5,279 bases of DNA, from the NCBI GenBank assembly GCA_009787035.1, contig WRGV01000074.1, forward strand, positions 2,296 to 7,574. Direction: 5' to 3'. The stretch is from Propionibacteriaceae bacterium. GTDB lineage: Bacteria; Actinomycetota; Actinomycetes; Propionibacteriales; Propionibacteriaceae. Below are positions 1-5,279 of the stretch, in pieces; position 1 is the stretch's first letter, and each line of letters begins with the position of its first letter. The notes under the pieces are model-generated. The model made no database searches. It saw nothing but the letters and a program-made list of their open reading frames with translations, and was not told the DNA's origin. Made by a program: the position numbers and the translations under genes.

Positions 1-494
1 TCGTGCTGGTGGGCGGCATGGTGGGCGTGCTGATCCTCAACACCATCATCCAGGGGCAGTCGCAGACGCTGCGGGCCGCGCAGAGCCAGGCGGCGACGCT
101 GGCCAACGAGCAGGCGGCGCTGCAGACGCAGGTCGATCAGCTGCGGTCGGTTACCTACCTGCAGCAGGCCGCCAGTGCGCTGGGCATGCGCCCCGATCCG
201 CAGGCGGCCGTGCTGAACCTGGCGACCGGGAAGGTCTCCGGCACGCCGACACCGGCGAGCGGCGAAGCGTTGCCCGATCAGGTGTGGCACGGCGCCGTCG
301 TCCAGCCGGCTCCGCCGCAGATCTCGATCGTGCCGCCGCCCCAGGGCACGACGTCCGCTGCGCCGCCGCCCGCCGCGTCCGTGCCCTCGATGTCGGACGG
401 CAGCGTCGAGGTTGCGCCGCAGGATCCGGCCGCTGCGGCGTCCGCGGGTGTGTCGGCGGCACAGGCCGCCGTTGCTGAGCAGGGAGGTCAGTGA
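1..494 (+). CDS. ftsL: FtsL-like septum formation protein, 5' end missing
   Basis: This is probably the actinobacterial FtsL, a small bitopic membrane protein that in known systems works with the FtsB-type partner and FtsQ to recruit and activate FtsW and FtsI at the septum. The frame is open at the left edge (first whole codon at 3). The GTG at 3 is unlikely to be the start, because the visible protein begins directly in a hydrophobic segment (about residues 2-16, counted from base 3) with no cytoplasmic leader. A Gln/Ala-rich coiled coil follows (about 18-60), with heptad leucines at 33, 40 and 47. Next comes an LGMRP motif (60-64) and a GKVSG motif (76-80), a pattern I associate with actinobacterial FtsL. 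The last roughly 80 residues are Pro/Ala-rich and look disordered. The position directly before ftsI supports the call. Sequence similarity in this family is weak, so the name rests on topology, motif and context. The TGA at 492-494 overlaps the next start by one base. Confidence 0.8.
   Translation, partial: VLVGGMVGVLILNTIIQGQSQTLRAAQSQAATLANEQAALQTQVDQLRSVTYLQQAASALGMRPDPQAAVLNLATGKVSGTPTPASGEALPDQVWHGAVVQPAPPQISIVPPPQGTTSAAPPPAASVPSMSDGSVEVAPQDPAAAASAGVSAAQAAVAEQGGQ
482..487 (+). promoter_or_regulatory. Ribosome binding site of ftsI
   Basis: GGGAGG lies inside the last codons of the ftsL-like gene and is a strong Shine-Dalgarno match. It is six bases before the ATG at 494 but only three before the in-frame GTG at 491. 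This spacing is the reason for choosing ATG 494 as the ftsI start. Confidence 0.75.
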
Positions 495-2344
495 TGGGTA
501 CGCTCATCCCGTTGCGCCGCGATGCCCGCCCACTGGCATCGACCCGGAACCGCATTCACTCGTTCCTGATCGTCATGGCGATCATCGCCAGCGTGGCCGC
601 GGGCCGTGCGCTGTACATCCAGGGCGTGGACGCGAACGGCGCGGCCAGCAAGGCGGCCAGCGCCATGACCAACACGCGTCCGCTCGCCCCGATGCGGGGC
701 ACCATCTACGACCGCAACGGCGCCGTGCTCGCGGCGACCATGCCAGCCGAGGCGATCTCGGCCGATCCGGACGGCATCTCGCGCAACGGCGTCGCCGCCG
801 GCCAGTCGATGAGCGCCAGCCAGAAGAAGAAGGCGCAGGCGGCGCCGCAGGCGTTGGCGCAGATCCTGGTCGACTATCTGGGAGGCAGCGTCAACACGTA
901 CCTGCCGCATCTGCTCAACACCAAGCGCGCCAACGGCTCGCCCAACCAGTTCGAGCCGATCGCGAGCAGCGTGCCGAGCTACACCTGGGACAGCATCCAG
1001 ACGGCTATGCAGCAGGGCGGATGGTACGGGCTGTTCGCCACCGACACGCCCATCCGGACGTACCCGGACGGCACGCTGGCCTCGCAGGTGGTCGGGTTCG
1101 TCGGGTCGGACGGCCAGGGCCTGGAGGGCTTCGAGCTGTACGCCAATTCCCAGCTGACCGGCACGCCCGGCAAGGAGAGCTACGAAGCGTCCACGTACGG
1201 ACGGATCCCGCTCGGCACCGACACCATCGTGCCGGCCGTCAACGGCGACTCGTACCACCTGACGCTGGACGCCGAGCTGCAGAAGACCGCGAACTCCGAA
1301 CTGGCGGCCGCCGTCTCCTCGACCGGCGCCGACTGGGGCACCGCCATCGCGATGAACGTCAAGACGGGCGAGGTGCTGGCCATGTCCACCATGCCCACGT
1401 ACAACCAGAACAGCTTCGCCACGACCTCGGCCAGCGCCCGGCGCGACCGCCCGGTCACCGACGCGTACGAGCCCGGCTCGGTGCAGAAGGTGCTCACGAT
1501 GGCCGCGCTGCTCGACACCGGCACCATCACGCCCGACACGCACGTCGTCGTGCCCGCATCGGTCATGTCCGGCGGCGCCCCGATCACCGACGCCTGGCCG
1601 CACGGAACGCTCTACATGACGGCCCGCGGCATTCTTTGTGAATCGTCTAATATCGGCATGGTGCTGCTGACCAGGCAAATGGATCAAGCCAAGCTCGTGG
1701 ACTACTGGCACGCCTTCGGGCTGGGGCAGCCGACCGGCATCCAGCTGCCGGGGGAGAACCCCAACGGCATGGGTGTCGTACCGGGCGCGAACATGCCGGG
1801 CTATCAGCGCGACCGCGCCGCCTTCGGGCAGTCGATCTCGGTCACGGCGCTGCAGGAGGCCGCCGCCGTCGCGGGCATCGTCAACGGCGGTGTCTACAAC
1901 CAGCCCACGATCATCTCGTCGATGACCGACGGACAGGGCAATCCGATCCCGGTCGCCAAGGCCGCGCCGCGCCGCGTGGTCAGCGAGAAGACGTCGGCCG
2001 ATGTGGTCAACATGATGACCTCGGTGATTGCGAATCCCGCCTACCTGGCCACCCGGTCGATCCCCGGCTACAACATCGCCGGCAAGTCGGGCACGGCCCA
2101 GCGCGTCGATCCGGTCACCGGTGGTTACTCGGGCTACACGGCGTCGTTCGTGCTGGTCGGGCCGGTGCCCGATCCGCAGATCCTGGTGTACGTGGTGCTG
2201 GACAACCCGGTCAACGGGCACGGCGGCACGACCGTCGCACTGCCCCCGGCCAAGGACATCATGCAGTTCGCCCTGCAGCGCTACGGCGTTGCGCCGCTGA
2301 CCAGCGTGCCCGTCGACAACGATCCCATCACCTACGAGCCGTGA
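494..2344 (+). CDS. ftsI: FtsI/PbpB, septal class B penicillin-binding protein (peptidoglycan D,D-transpeptidase)
   Basis: This enzyme crosslinks peptidoglycan stem peptides at the division septum and works with FtsW and the FtsQLB-type complex. The protein has 616 residues from ATG 494. A short basic cytoplasmic tail is followed by one membrane anchor (about 21-37), so the bulk is extracytoplasmic. The class B dimerisation (pedestal) domain starts with RGTIYDRNG (68-76) and includes the typical YPDGTLASQVVGFVG stretch. The transpeptidase domain begins after LTLDAELQ (256-263) and has all three active-site motifs: S329-V-Q-K332 with nucleophile S329, S384-S-N386, and K531-S-G-T534. KSGT instead of the commoner KTGT is an accepted variant. 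No PASTA repeats are present. The only cysteine, C382, is two residues before the SSN motif, within a run of A/T-ending codons (1631-1651) unlike the rest of the gene. An upstream GTG at 491 would add one Met but is too close to the Shine-Dalgarno. The reading frame is intact, and the stop overlaps the murE start as GTGA. Confidence 0.95.
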   Translation: MGTLIPLRRDARPLASTRNRIHSFLIVMAIIASVAAGRALYIQGVDANGAASKAASAMTNTRPLAPMRGTIYDRNGAVLAATMPAEAISADPDGISRNGVAAGQSMSASQKKKAQAAPQALAQILVDYLGGSVNTYLPHLLNTKRANGSPNQFEPIASSVPSYTWDSIQTAMQQGGWYGLFATDTPIRTYPDGTLASQVVGFVGSDGQGLEGFELYANSQLTGTPGKESYEASTYGRIPLGTDTIVPAVNGDSYHLTLDAELQKTANSELAAAVSSTGADWGTAIAMNVKTGEVLAMSTMPTYNQNSFATTSASARRDRPVTDAYEPGSVQKVLTMAALLDTGTITPDTHVVVPASVMSGGAPITDAWPHGTLYMTARGILCESSNIGMVLLTRQMDQAKLVDYWHAFGLGQPTGIQLPGENPNGMGVVPGANMPGYQRDRAAFGQSISVTALQEAAAVAGIVNGGVYNQPTIISSMTDGQGNPIPVAKAAPRRVVSEKTSADVVNMMTSVIANPAYLATRSIPGYNIAGKSGTAQRVDPVTGGYSGYTASFVLVGPVPDPQILVYVVLDNPVNGHGGTTVALPPAKDIMQFALQRYGVAPLTSVPVDNDPITYEP

Positions 2345-3930
2345 GCGCCATGACTACGCCAACTCCTGTCGTCGATCTCGCCCTGCGCCCGGCCGGTGTC
2401 GTGCCGGTCCCGCTCGACCAACTGCTGGACGGGCTCGCCGCGCTCGACTGGGCGGGGCCCCTGCCGGCGATCACGGACATCGGCATCGATTCGCGCGCCA
2501 CCTGCGCGGGCGAGCTGTTCGCCGCGCTTCCGGGGCTCAACGCGCACGGGGCCCGATTCGCGGGTCAGGCCGTCGCGGCGGGCGCCGCCGCGGTGCTGAC
2601 CGACGCGGCCGGGCTGGAACAGACGCTGGACCTGGGCGTCCCGGTGGCCGTCGCCGACGACCCCCGCGCGGCGATGGCGCTGGCGGCTGCGCGCCTGTTC
2701 GGCGATCCATCCTCGAAGCTCACGATGTTCGGCGTGACCGGAACGAACGGCAAGACCACGACGACGTTCCTGCTGGAGGCCGGGCTGGCGGCTTGCGGGC
2801 ACCGCGTGGGCGTGATCGGCACGGTCGGCTTCCGCATCGACGGGCGCGCGCTGCCGTCCTCGCGCACCACCGTGACCACCCCGGAATCGACCGATCTGCA
2901 GGCGATGCTGGCCGTGATGGCGCAGAACGGCGTCGATGCGGTGGCCATGGAGGTCAGCTCGCACGCGCTCGACCTGCGCCGGGTCGTCGGCATCGCCTAC
3001 GACGTGGCCGGGTTCACCAACTTCGGTCGCGACCACCTCGACTATCACCACACCGTCGAGGCCTATTTCGAGGCCAAGGCCCGGCTGTTCGCGCCCGGGG
3101 TGGCGCGCGTGGCCGTGATCAACGGGGACGACGCGGCCGGACGCGTCCTGGTCGAACGGGCCAAGGCGGCGGGCAGTCCGGACGTCGTCACGGTCGGCTT
3201 CGGTGCGGACGCCGATGTGCGCATCGCGGCGTGGCGTCCGGACGGGGCAGGCTCGGCCATCGAGCTGGACGACCGCGGCCGGATGCGCAGATTCCGCATC
3301 GCGCTGCCGGGGGAGTACAACGTGCGCAACGCCGCCATGGCGCTGGCTATGATCGAGGCCGCCGGGCTGGACGGCGACGCCGCTGCGCGCGGCATGGTGC
3401 AGGCCACCGTGCCGGGACGCATGCAGCCGGTCGACCTCGGGCCGGACGCACCCCACGTCTACGTGGACTTCGGGCACACGCCCCAGGCCATCGCCGCCGC
3501 GCTGGGCGCGGTGCCGGCACCGAAGATCGCGGTGGTCGGTGCGGGCGGAGATCGCGACGCCACCAAGCGCGCCCCGATGGGCGAGGCGGCGGCGCGGGCC
3601 GCCGAGATCGTCGTGGTCACCGACGACAACCCGCGCACCGAGGATCCGGCGTCGATCCGGGCCGGGGTGCTGGCGGGCGCGCGTCCGGTCGCGGACGAGC
3701 TGGGGCACCAGGTGGTCGAGGCGGCTCCGCGCGAGGCCGCCTTGGAAGAGGCGTTGCGCCTGGCCGGGCCGGGCTGGTCGGTCGTCGCGCTGGGCAAGGG
3801 CCACGAGACGACCCAGGAGGTCGGGCACACGCTGCGTCCATTCAACGACGCCGAGCAGCTGCGCGCCGCGTGGACGAGGCTGCACCCACTGACGTTCCCC
3901 CCGCTGACACAGGACGGAGCGGACGCATGA
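2341..3930 (+). CDS. murE: MurE, UDP-MurNAc-tripeptide synthetase (probably diaminopimelate-adding)
   Basis: This cytoplasmic ATP-dependent ligase adds the diamino acid to UDP-MurNAc-L-Ala-D-Glu. The protein has 529 residues from GTG 2341, slightly longer than the usual 490-500. The N-terminal UDP-binding domain has IDSR (49-52). The central ATPase domain has the P-loop GTNGKTT (134-140), TTVTTPE (176-182), EVSSHALD (204-211), RDHLDYH (230-236) and AYFEAKARLF (241-250), where K246 matches the lysine that is carbamylated in studied MurE enzymes. The C-terminal domain has VPGRM (357-361), GGDRDATKR (402-410), D429-N-P-R432 and GKGHE (485-489). DNPR is the signature of enzymes using DAP; lysine-type enzymes differ there. 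The motif usually reading DYAHTP is DFGHTP here (376-381). The GTG overlaps the ftsI stop by four bases; an in-frame ATG at 2350 is a possible alternative start. Neither has a convincing Shine-Dalgarno, which fits translation coupled to ftsI. Confidence 0.95.
   Translation: MSAMTTPTPVVDLALRPAGVVPVPLDQLLDGLAALDWAGPLPAITDIGIDSRATCAGELFAALPGLNAHGARFAGQAVAAGAAAVLTDAAGLEQTLDLGVPVAVADDPRAAMALAAARLFGDPSSKLTMFGVTGTNGKTTTTFLLEAGLAACGHRVGVIGTVGFRIDGRALPSSRTTVTTPESTDLQAMLAVMAQNGVDAVAMEVSSHALDLRRVVGIAYDVAGFTNFGRDHLDYHHTVEAYFEAKARLFAPGVARVAVINGDDAAGRVLVERAKAAGSPDVVTVGFGADADVRIAAWRPDGAGSAIELDDRGRMRRFRIALPGEYNVRNAAMALAMIEAAGLDGDAAARGMVQATVPGRMQPVDLGPDAPHVYVDFGHTPQAIAAALGAVPAPKIAVVGAGGDRDATKRAPMGEAAARAAEIVVVTDDNPRTEDPASIRAGVLAGARPVADELGHQVVEAAPREAALEEALRLAGPGWSVVALGKGHETTQEVGHTLRPFNDAEQLRAAWTRLHPLTFPPLTQDGADA
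3916..3919 (+). promoter_or_regulatory. Ribosome binding site of murF
   Basis: GGAG, preceded by AGGA at 3911-3914, lies within the last codons of murE and seven bases before ATG 3927. It supports this start and the ATGA overlap with the murE stop. Confidence 0.6.
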
Positions 3931-5279
3931 GGACATTGACGGCGGCCCAGGTGGCGCAGCTGGCCGGCGGTGAACTGGTCGGCGACGGTACGGGAACGGT
4001 GGGGCCGGACGTGGTCATCGACTCGCGCCGTGTCACCCCGGGCGCGCTGTTCGTCGCGCTGGCGGGCGAGCATGCCGATGGCCACCGGTTCGTCGCGGCC
4101 GCGCTGGCCGCCGGGGCCGGTGCCGTGCTCGTCGGGCATGCCGTCGCGGATGCGGACGGTCCGCAGATCGTGGTCGCCGATGCGCTGGCGGGGCTGACGC
4201 GCCTGGCGCGGGCCCTGACCGATGATGCGGTTGCCCGCACCGGCCTGGTCACGCTCGCCTTGACCGGATCGGCCGGCAAGACCACGACCAAGGATCTGCT
4301 TGCCCACATCCTGGCTGGTGCCGGGGCCACGGTGGCCCCCGCCGGATCGCTCAACAACGAGATCGGTGTGCCGCTGACCGCCTGCCGCATCGACGACGCC
4401 ACGCGGTTCCTCGTCGTCGAGATGGGCGCGCGCGGTCCGGGACACGTCGCGCACCTGTGCGGCATCGTCCCTCCGCAGATCAGCGCCGTGCTCAACGTGG
4501 GCACCGCCCACCTGGGCGAGTTCGGCAGCCGTGAGATGATCGCGAAGAGCAAGGGCGAGATCGTCGAGGCGCTGCCCGCGCACGGCTGGGCCGTCCTCAA
4601 CGCGGACGATCCGCTGGTCGCGCCGATGGCCGGGCGCACGCGGGCGGACGTCGCCTGGTGCAGCGCGGGTGCTCCCGTCGTCTCGGGCGGGCAGCTCGCG
4701 CAGACGCGCTTGCGTGTGGACGCCCGCGGCATCGAGCCGGACGACCTGGAGCGCTACGGTTTCGTGCTGGCCGGGCACCGCGACGGCGAGGGCTTCGTGG
4801 AACCGGTGCAGCTGCGGCTGGTCGGACGCCACCAGGTGGCCAATGCGCTGGCCGCCGCCGGCATGGCGCTGGCGGCCGGCCTGGAGCCGGCGCTCGTGGC
4901 GCAGCGGCTGTCGACGGCCACCGAGGATTCGCCGTGGCGGATGGAGCTGCATCCGCTCGCCAGCGGCGCCGTGCTGGTCAACGACGCCTACAACGCCAAT
5001 CCCGATTCGATGCGCGCCGCGCTGGCGACCGTGGCCCGGATGGCCGCCTCACGGCGGGCTGGCACCCCGGACGCCCGCGCCGTGGCCGTGCTCGGCGACA
5101 TGCTCGAATTGGGCGAGACGTCGGCCCGGATGCACTATGAGACGGGCTCCTTTGCGGCCGGCCTGGGCATCGAGGTGATCGCGCTGGGCGAACATGCGGG
5201 TGATACCGTGGCGGGCGCGCGGTCCGCAGGGGGCACCGCGCGGGTGGCGCGCACCGACGAGGTGCCGCAGCTGCTTGCG
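3927..5279 (+). CDS. murF: MurF, UDP-MurNAc-tripeptide:D-alanyl-D-alanine ligase, 3' end missing
   Basis: This cytoplasmic ligase uses ATP to add the D-Ala-D-Ala dipeptide to UDP-MurNAc-tripeptide, giving the pentapeptide precursor that MraY puts on the lipid carrier. From ATG 3927 I read 451 codons without a stop to the window edge; family members are about 450-480 residues, so only a short C-terminal part should be missing. The N-terminal domain has IDSRRVTPGALFVAL (31-45). The ATPase domain has the MurF-type P-loop GSAGKTTTK (114-122), LNNEIGVPLT (142-151), EMGARGPGH (165-173), NVGTAHLGEFGS (190-201), the SKGE lysine K209, and LNADDP (224-229). The C-terminal domain begins near GRHQVANALAA (300-310) and carries the hallmark NDAYNANPDSM (352-362) and LGDMLELGE (389-397). 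These last two, and the P-loop without the Asn of MurE, separate it from MurE. The start overlaps the murE stop as ATGA. mraY would be expected next, by comparison with other dcw clusters. Confidence 0.95.
   Translation, partial: MRTLTAAQVAQLAGGELVGDGTGTVGPDVVIDSRRVTPGALFVALAGEHADGHRFVAAALAAGAGAVLVGHAVADADGPQIVVADALAGLTRLARALTDDAVARTGLVTLALTGSAGKTTTKDLLAHILAGAGATVAPAGSLNNEIGVPLTACRIDDATRFLVVEMGARGPGHVAHLCGIVPPQISAVLNVGTAHLGEFGSREMIAKSKGEIVEALPAHGWAVLNADDPLVAPMAGRTRADVAWCSAGAPVVSGGQLAQTRLRVDARGIEPDDLERYGFVLAGHRDGEGFVEPVQLRLVGRHQVANALAAAGMALAAGLEPALVAQRLSTATEDSPWRMELHPLASGAVLVNDAYNANPDSMRAALATVARMAASRRAGTPDARAVAVLGDMLELGETSARMHYETGSFAAGLGIEVIALGEHAGDTVAGARSAGGTARVARTDEVPQLLA

Noticed and set aside
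3..5. GTG at the left edge as the true start of the ftsL-like gene.
   Set aside because: It would put the start directly at the membrane segment with no cytoplasmic leader, and the frame is open to the window edge, so truncation is the simpler reading.
412..1641. Open frame of 409 codons on the + strand, in another frame over the ftsL/ftsI junction.
   Set aside because: The product is extremely Arg/His/Gly-rich and without motifs; it is a shifted reading of ftsI, which is well supported.
1649..1678. Possible - strand promoter: TTGCCT and GATATT (read on the - strand) separated by 18 bases in the A/T-rich patch of ftsI.
   Set aside because: Each box matches the consensus at only four of six bases, which is expected by chance in an A/T-rich stretch, and no gene begins downstream on that strand.
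2084..2095. KSGT in FtsI as a possible loss of the KTGT active-site motif.
   Set aside because: Serine at this position is found in active class B enzymes (for example E. coli PBP2), so there is no reason to suspect inactivity.
488..2221. Long open frame of 577 codons on the - strand opposite ftsI.
   Set aside because: It mirrors the G/C-rich codon pattern of ftsI, its product is Arg/His/Gly/Val-rich with no recognisable motif, and ftsI on the other strand has complete catalytic motifs.
2332..4952. Two long - strand open frames opposite murE and murF (2332-3936 and 3459-4952).
   Set aside because: They overlap each other and lie opposite genes with clear ligase motifs. Their composition (Arg, His, Gly, Ala) is typical of antisense frames in high-GC DNA.

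Overview
The window is an internal piece of a division and cell wall (dcw) cluster from a high-GC Gram-positive bacterium, almost certainly an actinomycete (Actinomycetota). The evidence is GC of roughly 70% (estimated by eye), strong G/C preference at third codon positions, the gene order ftsL-ftsI-murE-murF, and the actinobacterial look of the FtsL-like protein (an LGM...P...GKV.G motif after the coiled coil) and of the PBP. I cannot name genus or family. Nothing suggests a mobile or accessory region.

Layout, all on the + strand: the 3' part of an ftsL-like gene (up to 494); a complete ftsI encoding the septal class B penicillin-binding protein (494-2344); a complete murE (2341-3930); and murF (from 3927), which is still open at the right edge after 451 codons. 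Every junction is an overlap: TGATG between ftsL and ftsI, GTGA between ftsI and murE, ATGA between murE and murF. There is no intergenic space, and I see no promoter, terminator, RNA gene, repeat or CRISPR array. The genes are therefore very probably one transcript whose promoter lies upstream of the window, with translational coupling at each junction.

Together the genes join precursor synthesis to septal use. In the cytoplasm MurE adds the diamino acid and MurF adds D-Ala-D-Ala to UDP-MurNAc-peptide. Outside the membrane the FtsL-like scaffold and FtsI belong to the machine that crosslinks new septal wall. MurE carries a DNPR motif, which predicts diaminopimelate (the motif does not separate meso- from LL-DAP).

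No new system is visible. The points worth a second look are an A/T-rich run of unusual codons in ftsI that covers the catalytic SSN motif and the protein's only cysteine, a substituted MurE signature (DFGHTP in place of DYAHTP), and a long Pro/Ala-rich tail on the FtsL-like protein.
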